This document shows positions 1 to 10,300 of a DNA stretch of 64,000 nucleotides, piece by piece (the first letter of the stretch is position 1; each line of letters begins with the position of its first letter). The DNA lies in NCBI RefSeq assembly GCF_001661265.1, contig NW_017567020.1:62001-126000 (forward strand). The letters run 5' to 3'. A program made the translations under genes and the position numbers. The notes under the pieces are model-generated. The model made no database searches. It was not told the origin of the DNA and was given only the letters and a program-made list of their open reading frames with translations. Source of the stretch: Saitoella complicata NRRL Y-17804 (Eukaryota; Ascomycota; Saitoellomycetes; Saitoellales; Saitoellaceae).

Positions 1-45
1 TACACCGCATCTCCACTTCGCACGTTCTCCACCACACTTATCAGA

Positions 46-805
46 ATGTCCTCCACACCACGCCATTTCGCCGAAGACGCTTCCCACAAGCACTCACTTC
101 ACGTCGTAGACGACAAAGAACGTCTCGAGCGCGCTCCCTACCTCTCGCCTCCCGGCCCCGTCAAAGGTCCTGACGGCAAAGAGAAGGAGTTTAAGGCCGA
201 ATACACCGGTCAATGCTTCTGCGGTGAAGTCCAATTCGAGATCATGGGCGAGCCGTTGGACTCTTCATACTGTCACTGTCGCGATTGCCAGCACATGCAC
301 GGAGCACCGTATACCCACCACGCCATCTTCCCCAAATCCGCAGTGCACTTCACGAAGGGCGCAAAGGAGAACCTGATCTTCTATAACCCCCACGAGAAGA
401 AGACCGAGTACAAAGTCCCTTGCAAAGTCACCTGCAAATCATGCCACTCACGTATCGCAGATGAGGGAAATAACATGATGCTCATGCTCCCCGGCCTCAT
501 CGACTGGAAAGACGGGAAAATGGCGGAAAGCTTCAAGGCCACGCATCACCAGTACTACAAATTCCGTACGGAGGATATTCAGGATGAAAAGGCGAAGTTT
601 GATGGGTGGAAGGGTGATGAACCCGTTAATGATGCGGCGAAAAAGATGAAGAAGGAGATGGATAAGGAGAAGAAGGAGAAGGAGGAGAAGGAAGAGAAGG
701 ATGAGGTGAGTTTGCCCGATTGCTTGAAGGATTAAGCTGAATGCTAATGGACAGGAAACAGTAGGCGACCAAGGCCCGGATGTGAAGAGAAGGAGGAAGG
801 AGTGA
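46..805 (+). CDS. GFA/CENP-V (Mss4-like) zinc protein
   Basis: Two exons, 46..705 and 755..805, give 236 aa. The intron 706..754 has a GTGAGT donor, a GCTAAT branch and a CAG acceptor. Reading through the donor would give a slightly longer, unrelated tail, so the spliced form (ending KRRRKE) is preferred. Seen: the cysteine pattern of the GFA/CENP-V fold, with C57/C59, C76/C78/C81 and C126/C130/C133 (CFCG, CHCRDC, CKSC), as expected for two structural or catalytic zinc sites. The C-terminus is a run of lysine and glutamate. Family knowledge: named for glutathione-dependent formaldehyde-activating enzyme, but most fungal members have unknown substrates. The ATG at 46 has a good context (agaATGtcc). 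The enzyme role is not proven from sequence. Confidence 0.88.
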
Positions 806-1197
806 TACCTGTATTGTGTGCTTTCAAATCTGATGCCTGGCGGGGCGAGAAAGGCGTTTTGGGGTTTGTACGATTATGGTGTTGTAGTTGTTTGTTTTCA
901 TTATTCGAGGTGCATTGTATTATCTTCATGAACGCATGTCATTATCGTTCCCACCGTCTTGGTCATGGTCCTTTTGAGTAAAAAGGCTCGACCTGAATTG
1001 CTCCGTCCGTGTCCCACGCTGCTCAACCTCAGGGCGCCCCCGCGCACTGTCTTCCCCGGCCAAGTCCGCTGAATGCGCGGAAGCATCTACGGTAACTCAG
1101 CAGATCCCGCTCCTTACGACATACTCTCACGCCGGCCAGGAGCAAGAGGCACAGCGTAAAAGGAACATCAACTGGCTTAAGGATGATGTAGCAAAAG
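806..1197. other. intergenic, no gene seen
   Basis: The 392 bases between the GFA-like gene and the first tRNA hold no conserved reading frame. The only local signal is the T4 tract on the minus strand that ends the tRNA. Confidence 0.6.
1193..1196 (-). terminator. Pol III T-tract of tRNA-Val copy 1
   Basis: Four T residues on the minus strand begin one base past the tRNA 3' end. This is the usual minimal RNA polymerase III stop signal. Confidence 0.7.
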
Positions 1198-1271
1198 TGA
1201 TTCCGCCCGGGATTGAACCGGGGACCTGCGCCGTGTTAAGGCGCCGCCATAACCAACTAGACCACGGAACC
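1198..1271 (-). tRNA. tRNA-Val(AAC), copy 1
   Basis: A 74-base cloverleaf read on the minus strand. The acceptor arm GGTTCCG pairs with CGGAATC and is followed by discriminator A. The D arm starts GTCTAGTTGG. The anticodon stem GCGCC/GGCGC closes a TTAACAC loop, giving anticodon AAC. The T arm is CCCGG-TTCAATC-CCGGG. There is no intron. Internal A box (around TGGTCTAGTTGG) and B box (GGTTCAATCCC) promoters are present. Identical in every base to the copy at 2091..2164. Confidence 0.97.
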
Positions 1272-1503
1272 GTTCACGTGACGGTCAAGGTTTTTGTTAA
1301 CAAGTGTACCCACGTTCATTCGAGGTCGACCTCGACGATGTGTGAGCCAATACTTGGGTTACAACCCTGAAAATATGGGAATGGAAGTCATGAATACTGT
1401 AGTACCCCTTTGCGGCTTCGGCATGTCGTGAATTAGCCTACATTCGCCAACCATCTTCTTGCCCGTCAGAGTTTGCGATTGCGTAAAGAACTCGGAGGGG
1501 CAC

Positions 1504-1887
1504 TTATTCCTGTTCGCAACGGCCATACCTGTCGCTCACTGTTGTTCCTTCACTCTTAGTTATGGAAATGTGAACAACCGCAACATTGACCCAGCTGGAC
1601 ACGTAATAGAGTTCGTGCACGAGACACAATGAACTGGCATGACAATTAACACCGCCACCCGCAGCCGGCACACAGCAACGTAAACATCTAAGATCAGATT
1701 GTCTATTATATCCCGCTAGGAAACTGACAGATTCATGGCACTTTGCACAAGTTCCTTCAGGAACCCTGATATAAACGTGGGAACGGACCAAACTTTCGGA
1801 GTCGTTGCCGTGGGAAAGGAAGATTTTTATGGCGTCGTCGTAGATATCGTGAGACTGAAAGTTTTGAGTGGTACAGCTGCACCTCAT
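1504..1887 (-). CDS. doubtful cysteine-rich small ORF
   Basis: An ATG-started frame of 127 codons between the two tRNA genes. I do not recognise it. It has several CxxC or near-CxxC pairs, including CAKC at about residue 52 and LRCLRCC at about residue 73, which could suggest a small zinc-binding protein. No clear Kozak context, signal peptide or membrane segment was found. It lies beside decayed genes, so it may be a chance frame or a relic. Listed only because the cysteine pairs are unusual for a random frame. Confidence 0.2.
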   Translation of the reverse strand: MRCSCTTQNFQSHDIYDDAIKIFLSHGNDSESLVRSHVYIRVPEGTCAKCHESVSFLAGYNRQSDLRCLRCCVPAAGGGVNCHASSLCLVHELYYVSSWVNVAVVHISITKSEGTTVSDRYGRCEQE

Positions 1888-2082
1888 ATGCCGAGTTTGA
1901 CATGACCGTGTGAAAACCAAACTTCCTGGAACAAAAACAATTCGGGGCGGTGCACGTCAAAATCGTGGGAAGAACGTATTTTGCCACATTTCATTTCACA
2001 ACCGGTGCAGAGTTGTATGGACGTGAGCGCGTGTAGAAGGTTCGCGCATACGAAAAAGAAGAGAACGGGACACGTCCATGGC

Positions 2083-2087
2083 AAAAA
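2083..2087 (-). terminator. Pol III T-tract of tRNA-Val copy 2
   Basis: Five T residues on the minus strand, just past the tRNA 3' end. Confidence 0.75.
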
Positions 2088-2090
2088 GCA

Positions 2091-2164
2091 TGATTCCGCC
2101 CGGGATTGAACCGGGGACCTGCGCCGTGTTAAGGCGCCGCCATAACCAACTAGACCACGGAACC
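2091..2164 (-). tRNA. tRNA-Val(AAC), copy 2
   Basis: A 74-base sequence identical to the copy at 1198..1271, with the same arms and AAC anticodon. Both are on the minus strand, and their start positions are 893 bases apart. Confidence 0.97.
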
Positions 2165-2274
2165 TATTGGATGATTGCAGAATCTTGATGACCAATAGAA
2201 TTAGGTTTCCCATTCTCGTTGCTGAACTGCTTCAGTTGTATCCGACGAATGCCCCTACGGTTCACTCAGTTCTC

Positions 2275-3247
2275 TTAGAACACCGCAATCGCATTCGGCG
2301 GTGACGCGATCCCTCCAATAACCGCCAACGGACTTGACGTCAAAAAGAATGTCCACTGGCCCTCCGTCTTACACACTTCAACTCTTCCAGATTGATCGAT
2401 TCCCCTACAAGCCCGGTTAGCACTTCACCTACGCCACCTTCTAGTGCAGAGTCAAACCCTATCGGCATTCCCCACCCAGCAATCATCGTCTCATGTATAG
2501 GCGCAACTCGCTCCGGCGCCGGCCACCGCTCGAAAGCCGGAGAATCAGTCGCCACGGCAGCGAACTGCGGATTCCATATCCAAATGCTTCCTTGCTTTGT
2601 TCGAGTCCTGCGCCTTCGGCGAAGCAAGCGGGTCGATCGTGGTTGGGGAGAGAGTTGTGTGCGGAGACGAAGTCGGTGCGGAGGAAGAGGACGTCTCCTG
2701 GCGCGAAGTCGATACCGTGGGCCTTGGCGCAGGCGACGAGATTGGAGACGGGGATAATGGGTCGTAGGTTGGGTTGTAGCCGTAATAATCGAGGAGGACG
2801 CCGCGGCCCACGATGCCTTTGCGAGCCCAGTTGTGCATTCCGTTGAGGCCGCATGAGAGCATTTCGTCCATTGTTATTCCACCGTAGAAGAGCCCGTTAC
2901 TGTATGAGACGTGGCGGAAACCGTCCCATTGGCTTCCACCCTGTGTGCTGAATTCGACGACATCGTGAAGTACACGTCCGGGCTCTAACTGGATGATCTC
3001 ATGGCGATATGGTTGTCGATCTTTCAGTAGTTGTGATATATTGTCGAACTTGCAGTCTAGCGACACCCCGATCACCTGTTAGGATCTGGCTTTGTGCTGC
3101 TTTACGGACGACATTTTTGGTCAAGAGGTTTAGACGGCCGAGTTGATCATACGGGCCGTAGAGGCCCCATGCTGAACCTGGCGGATCCCCGTTCCGGAGG
3201 GGTAGGTCTGCGAACTTTGGATAGGTGCGTCCTTCTTGATCTGACAT
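2275..3247 (-). pseudogene. decayed putative cyclase (PF04199-like)
   Basis: Starts at an ATG (3247, MSDQEGRTYPKFADLP) and ends in the conserved ASPPNAIAVF tail at TAA 2275..2277. All regions of a fungal cyclase/kynurenine-formamidase-like protein can be read in order: the QLGRLNLLT start, the metal-site block GGSQWDGFRH, DFAPGDVLFLRT, ERWPAPERVAP, GWGMPIG, and QWTFFLTSSPL. They lie in changing frames. I see frame changes near 3073, 2775, 2600 and 2367, plus an intron-like insert at about 2405..2457 (GTTTGA donor, GCTAAC branch, TAG acceptor). No single splicing scheme with normal signals rescues all of them, so I call it a pseudogene. It faces away from a decayed MFS transporter, suggesting a lost uptake-and-degradation pair. 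Confidence 0.82.
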
Positions 3248-3330
3248 TTTCGAGGAGTTCTGTTGTGCTGGACGTCACATGTCCCTTTAGAGTTTGTCGG
3301 TTCTCCACGCCAACGCGGGGCCAACGCGGG

Positions 3331-4195
3331 GAGGCTCGAGCGTCGTGCGATCATTCTTGCGGGTGGTGGGGTGCAGCTGGCTGGGCGGTGTTGCAAGTGA
3401 GTTCCTATGGGCGGTCGCAGTTGATTGTGGGAAGGGTCGTTACTGGAATTGGGATTGGGTTGTTGACTGCTGCTTTGCCTGTTTGGCAAGCAGAGTGTTT
3501 GACTCCTGATATCATCTTCGTGGGAAGATCGGCATGGACCGTCAACAATCCCTTCTCGGCGCCGGTGGACTCCAATTCTTCTCCCTCTGTGCTTCATTCA
3601 TCCCATGGTACGCCATTGACCGTGGAGGGCGGAGACGGCTGATCATGTCCACACTTGCTGGCATGGGAGTTTGTTTGGCGGTTTCGGGGGCGTTGGTGAG
3701 GTATGGAGGGAAGGCAAATGGGATTGGGGCTACGGATATGTTGTATTTGTTTGGGGTCTATCTGGCTGAGCCGCTCCCGCTTCGCTTGCGAGGGACGGGG
3801 AATGCACTCGCAGTATGTTCGCAGTGGTTACAACGGTTCGTATCTGATGCCTACCTTCACCGTGATTGGCAAATGCTGACAGGTGTGTTTGTAGTTCCTC
3901 GTTGTCGAGATCACGCCTCCAGCCATCTCTAACATCGGCCACTGGACGTACGTAATCTTCGCTCTCTTCAACTTCGCCAGTATTCCCAGTGTACTTCTGG
4001 TTTCCAGAGACTGCCGGACAGAACCTGGAGGAGATCGATAGTTTCTGCACTGAGACCAACTTGAGAGGGGCAGTTGTAAAGTCGCTTCAGAACAAGAAGA
4101 CACATAACAGGACGCTGATGGAGTCGATAAAAGAAGACAGGCATATGGACGACGGCGACAAGAACCAGGACATAGTTATGGTAGAGTATGTCTAG
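3331..4195 (+). pseudogene. decayed MFS sugar-transporter gene
   Basis: Fragments of a sugar porter of the major facilitator superfamily lie in order but are broken. They include RAIILAG, then SQLIVGRVVTGIGIGLLTA with LPVWQAEC (end of the N-terminal half), a jump to SFIPWYAIDRGGRRRLIM, LRLRGTGNALA, then EITPPAISNIGHWTYVIFA and YFWFPETAGQNLEEID near the C-terminus. Large pieces of the middle are missing after LPVWQAEC and again around the PAEITPLR region. At least two frame changes are needed. A likely relic intron lies at about 3836..3893 (GTTCGT to GTAG). The gap to the decayed cyclase start is under 100 bases, so the two probably shared a promoter. It cannot encode a 12-helix transporter. 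Confidence 0.78.
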
Positions 4196-4371
4196 ATGGT
4201 TGTGATGGGAAGAGGAGCTGTCAGCGCCGTATTTCTCACGCTCCACTAGGATTGTTGGAATCAGGCTGATAAGTATAAGAATTCTTGATTGAAAGTATGT
4301 TCTAAATACGAATGCCAAAGACTCCTAACAAAATGCTCCTAAACGCCATAAACGAAAATCTAAGTGAATGT

Positions 4372-7300
4372 CTAGCCACCCCTGCTCAACTTGAACTGAA
4401 GTGACTTCTTCTTCCTCTGCTCCTTCTTTTGAAGGTTGTGCTTCATCTTCTTCTTCGCAGCCAACTCGGGCTCAGCAACCTGCTGCAAGCTACGCTTGTG
4501 CCTTCTATCTTGTCTTTTCTCGAAAGCATCCTGCTTGACGTGGTTGAAGGCGTGGACATAACTAGTCACACCAACACGACCCTGCAACAAGGACATGATT
4601 TCCTGAGACAAAGACTTGAGTTCCTTACTCTCAGTGTTAATGTCAGGCAACTCGGAGAACCTGTATAGAGGCCTCAAAATGGATTTCACATGCGGTTCCA
4701 GATCCGTAGGCTGAATGATGTTGATCATGGTTGCGTACCACTGCAACATCAAACGCTTGGACAAGGCCTGACGATCGTTGGTTCTACGCTCGCGGCGGAG
4801 CTCAGCAGACAAACGAGTCATCATCCAAGACAAACAGGTAACAACCTGTCCTGCCTTGCCTTCGGCAGCATCTTCAGTCTCCTCCTCATCAGCATCGGCG
4901 TCTGTAGCAGGCATGATAGCCTGCGAGCCGTAGAAGGCCCTTCCGACGAATATGAGATTCTTGATGGCTTGGAAACCAAGATCTTCGGACAATTGAGGGC
5001 TCCTCATCTGGATCAAAGACTTCCTGGCAACCTCGATGAGGTCCTCCAAGGAAAACTTCAGTCCTCCAGAGATCTCGACAGGCAACTGGGTAGGAGCAGC
5101 CTTGCACTGAGCGAACAGAGCACCAATGAGACGTGCTGCAGACAAGCGTACCCATGAATGCCTGTAAAGCAAATGCTGCCTGACAGCACTCCAGATGTCG
5201 GCACCCTTCTTGGTGATGACAGTCTCCGGACAGGTCGTAGCGATCTTTGACAAAGTTTGCAAAGTGTAATATGCCATCTCCCAAGTATCAGAAACTTGAA
5301 CGTCCTCAGCGTCCTCGTCAGTCGCCCGGGCACTCTGCGAAAGAAGATCCCTGATTCGCTTCACACAGTACTGCATCTCATCCGTCTTGGTAGCCTTGAA
5401 GACATCGAAGAACAACCCATAGACCTGCATACCAGTTCTCTGCAACGAGGGCTGGTCGTCGGCCTGAGTCCAGGTCCTGAGAGCCTTGACGATACCAGTG
5501 AGACGTTCTGCGTCCGCCCTCTGCAAACACTTCTGAATCAAAGCACCCGCCATCTCACGACACTCAGCCACGTCATCGTTCACAAGAACCATAACAAGGG
5601 CGACGAAAAAGCTGCCAACCACTTCCTGAACGAGGACATCACCAAACTTGGACAAGATCAGATGCAAGACCTCCATAACAGACTGACGACCAGACTGGTG
5701 CTCGTACGACAAGTTTCGAACAAGGAAAGCAATTTGAGCCTTGAGTCTGCCTTTACCCTGAGGGTAATCCATCAAGAACTGGAAGTAGGTGGATCGCGCA
5801 ACATCACGAGCAGAACGAGTCTGGTTAGTGACCATCATCGTGGCAACAGTGTCCATAACGTCGTAAACCTCAGGAATGATGAACTTGCGCGACAGGACAG
5901 AGCGGATAAACGTGAAGGTGACACCTTGACGATCAGGCTCTTCGAGGTCAGGCTTGATACGCTTAAGGATATAGGCCAGCTGGCTTTCCTTGATGTCAAC
6001 GCCCTTGCGGTCCTTAAGAACCGTCGCAAGAAACTTCAAACTCGCTTGACAGATTTCAGAGTTAGTTGAAGGCGATGTCTTCACGAACGAGAACGCTTGC
6101 GCGACAAACACATCAGCACCTTCGTCGATGGCAGACATCTGAACGCGGAGCAACAGGTTCAGCAATCTAAGAGCCGAGATTTGCAACTCTTCCGACTCTG
6201 ACAACATGCAGTCTCCGATCAAAGGAATGAAGCCCGCCAAGTTTGCCTCAGTCATAAGCTCGTCGTTCCTCGTGAGCACGGATCGCAGAGTATCCAACGC
6301 AAATCTGGTAAGCTTAGAGGCGTTCGCCACGTAATGGTCACGGATAAAATGCTTCTTTGGCTTGATGTCAAGCTCAAAGAACTTACGAGACTCAGCCCTG
6401 GCTTCACTCTCGGTGGATTTCTGCACAACCACCTCGGCCTTCAAAGAAGACTGGAAGACATTGTACGCAAAGACAAGCATCTCCCTGGAGTTGCCTGCCT
6501 CGTTCGCTTGCACACCAAGAGTGATGCGGCGCAACACTTCATCCACCTTCTTCAGTAGCTTTAGGGTAGATAACTCGTGTAGAAGGTTCTTGATAGGAGC
6601 AATCATCACACCAAGATGCTCAACGCTTGAGTACTTCGCGAGGATTTCATAAGAGTCAAACGATTTGTTGCCCTTTACTTCCCTCATACTGGTGCTGTAC
6701 CCTTCCGCCTCCTTTTCAGATCCAGTTACACCGAAGATGTCATCCACAAGCATGTCGGCGATTGCCGGCAGGCAGTAATCCAAATCACCCTTGGTAATCT
6801 GCTTGTTCTCTGTGAGACGGACCAACAACGTGTGAACCGTAAAACCCAGAACATGAAGCTGCGATCCACGCAAAAGGGCACCGCGAAGCTCAGTCAAGAC
6901 GTACTGGAAGTAAGCCGGACCCAAAAGAGCCACAATATCGGCGAGGGTCTTGCGAGTCATATCCCTGGACTCTTGAGACTTTGATTTCAGAACGTGCGAC
7001 AGGTCCATGAGAACACCGGGGAGCCTGTTCGCAATGACTTCTTCCGGCAGGAGACGGAGAAGCTTAACGATGGGCAAGGCCACCGGTACACGAAGGATAA
7101 CCGTGGATTCTTCTCTGGTATGTAGATACTTCACGAGAGGAGGCAAAAGCCCATTCAGGACCTCTTCCTGCAATCTTTCCACGGGCGGAAGAGATGACAG
7201 TAGCGCCGTTGAAGGCTTGATTTCCTCGACCTCTCCCGCATCTGCCATATCGACATCTTCTCCGTCTGCGTCACTCTCCGCGTCCTCCGCTGTGGATGCC

Positions 7301-10300
7301 TGGGCGTTGCTACTACCGGCAATGCCATCGACAACGGCTGAAATGAGACGAATGGTAGTACGTTCTGATTCAACGTCTCCTTTAAGCATACCGATATAAC
7401 GCTTCAAAACAGCCTTGTACTGAGCCCAAGTCAACCAACCACTCAGAACTCCGATCGTCTTCACCGTCTCCGCAATCAAACCGTGAACTTCGGCCTTCTC
7501 CCCCGTCAGCATGACGAAGTGTTCGATCAATGGCATGAAGAGGTGCGCAATGTTCTGCGGGTGAATGCCCTTTGAAGCGCTAACAGCAAGACGGCGCAAT
7601 GCCCTCAAGCGACGGTGCTGCTGAATATGCAAGATGTTGTTGAAAAAGTTGGCTTCCTCGTCGTTACCGAAGAGCAAGGGTTCCATATCTCCAACCTGAT
7701 CCCAGAAGGAGCAGTGGCGGACTACATGAGCCAAGACAGAAAGGTACTCAGCGCGGACAAGTTCATTGGGATTACGCATACCGCGACGGACCTCCTTCAT
7801 AACGACGTTGTTGAGGACCTCGATGCGTTTGTCTCTCTGCTCGTCATCGGCAGCACCAACGACCTCAGCAAACCGTCTCAAAGTAAACGAGGCACTACTG
7901 CGGAGTGCAAGTTCTTCCTTATCCTGAATATTGAAGAGAGCATTGTGCAACAACGGCAACCACTCCCGCAAAGTCAATTCCGAGAAGAGATTCTCGTTGA
8001 CCTCGGCGAATGCCTTCAAGCGGCGGTTGAAATCAGGCTCATCAAGCCTCTTCTTGGAAAATGAGTTAAGGTCGACAATGAGCTTAACCACGCGAAGCAG
8101 AATCTCGTCAGCAGCACCAAATACCTCGAAGACTTGCGAAAGAACGAGACGACCGTTGCGAGTCGCAAGGCTAGCGAAAAGTGACGAGATAGTCTTGTAC
8201 CTCTTCTGGAAGACAGGCTCTGCAGGCTTGAAGTCTTCGCAAAGCGGAAGGAAATGCTTCACAACCTCCAAGACATCAGTCTTCACCTTCTCAGAAACAG
8301 CCTTCTTGGGCTTATCAAGCATGACCATAAGGAGACCGACCAACTTCTGTGCCTGATCACCAGCAGAGACCATAGGTGCCAAACGGGAAAGGACATTGAT
8401 CAGCAACTCCAACAAGTCGCCCTTGAGTCCAGCGGACTCCTCGTTCTCGAGAAGGTACGTGACACTATCAAGTGCCAGGTCAAGGTTAGGAATGAGTACC
8501 TTGTCCTTGATGGCCTCAACCACGTCCTCTTCAGTTTCGGAATCATCAACGTGATCCAAGACCTTTTGAAGCATATTCAGGATGTATGTGATAACCTCAG
8601 GCTTCACACTCTTATTCGTGAGGCAACGGAGAACATTAGGAACGACCTCAGTGTCATACTCCGCCAAATACAAGACAGTAGCAACAGAAGATGCCCAGGT
8701 CGCCAAAAGCTGAAGTAAGCCAGAAGGATTCTGCGAAGACTCGATGGGTAACTTCTCCAATCGAGGTGACACAAACTCCTTGAAAATGAGGGGTACATAT
8801 GGCTGCCATGTGAACTCGGTAGAGTACTTGAACAGGGCCGTCAAGCACTTCAAACCAACCTGACGGATATTGCGAGCGATCTTGAGTTCTACGCTACCCT
8901 CAGATTCCGTCTGCTCTTGGTTGCGAATGCGAGTATGCGCACGGTACAAGCAGTACACGAGAGGCGTCAGAAGCTCCTCCGTAAAAGGCCCAATGATGGT
9001 TCCGAGCTGCTCCATAATCTCGGCCAACATGGTGACATAACCAACCTGCTTCCTCTCGGGCACCTCTTCGGCATCAGCCTGGTTATAACGCAAGACGTGA
9101 TGATCCGCGTCAGACTTCTTGATAACATCGAGGTCTTTGAACGCCGTCAAGACCAAATCCAAGAACGACTTCAAATCGTCCCGGGGCAAGTTCGCCAAAG
9201 CAGCCAAAATAGTCGTTCGTCGAGAGGCGAGACCCTTCTTCTGACTAGCCTGTCCCCTCCTGGCCACGACTCGACCGAAAAGGATACGAACAACAACTGG
9301 CATAAGCACGCCTCTGTGTGCTTCTTGAATCGTCGAGTCTCTCTGATCGAGATGCAAGAACAAGGTAATCTCATCTCTGAACCTCGTATCGTCCAACAAG
9401 TTCTTCAAGTTATCCTCATACGTCCTCAGCTCAACCTCCTTCCAGGTCAACAAACAGTTCAACGCTAGAGTTTGGATGTGGTTGTCTCCCATAGCCAAGA
9501 GATTCATCAAGATCTCACGAACGGTATCAGTCTTGGACAATGTTCTAGGGTTCTTGAACTTGGCGAACAGCTCCAACATGGTATTCTTGTCTTTTCTCGA
9601 CCAGGATTCCTTGGTGATCTCGGCGTCGACCCCCATAGCATCACCTTCCTCAACGGCAACAGCATCCGTACCGTTACAGTCAATGAACAGAGGGACAAGC
9701 TGGGCGTTGTGCTTCTCTGCCAACTCAGGGACGCCAAGCAACACCCTCAATGCCTGAGACCTCGCCATCGGACTCAATGTGCTATCCTCCACAAACTTCT
9801 TCACATAGAGATTTTTTACCTCAGCAGTACCGGCCTTCATGATGCTAAGACTCTTCTCAGAGATCTCAGTAACGTTAGCCAAGTTGAAGCACTGGAACAC
9901 CGACGTCGTAGTCGAATTCTGCCCAACCGGCTCCTCCTCCTCAGCCTCCGGAGCATCATCAAGCGTCGGCTGAGTCGTCGTCTGCAACCCTTCCCATACA
10001 AGGTCCCACACCAACTCTGGTCTCTGCTGTGCAACAGAGGTCAACGCTTTACACGCATCTCCCCACAACGCAGTAAAGTTCAACGTCAACACACCGAGAC
10101 ACAGCCGAGGAAAAACTTGACCGACCCAGTCCTGCTTGGGAATGAGGAAGTAGTTCTGTGCGAGGTTTCGGAGTTGCATCTGGACGGTTCGTACGGACTC
10201 GACGGTGAGTGGTGCATCTTCGACGAGCTGGCATGCAGAGATGTGTTCCGAGATCTTGCCTTTGTTGAGGAAGGAGTATGCGGAAGCGAGGATCTCCAAA

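Larger units (their letters stand above)
1272..2090. other. inter-tRNA segment
   Basis: The 819 bases between the two identical tRNA-Val genes. Apart from the doubtful cysteine-rich frame at 1504..1887, nothing recognisable was seen. The flanks of the two tRNAs are not similar beyond the T-tracts, so the duplication did not carry long flanks, or these have diverged. Confidence 0.5.

Noticed and set aside
2392-2757. Plus-strand open frame over the cyclase region
   Set aside because: It is the shadow of the minus-strand cyclase pseudogene and has no recognisable protein features.
5257-6069. 270-codon plus-strand frame inside UTP20
   Set aside because: Antisense shadow of a conserved coding region, with no domain.
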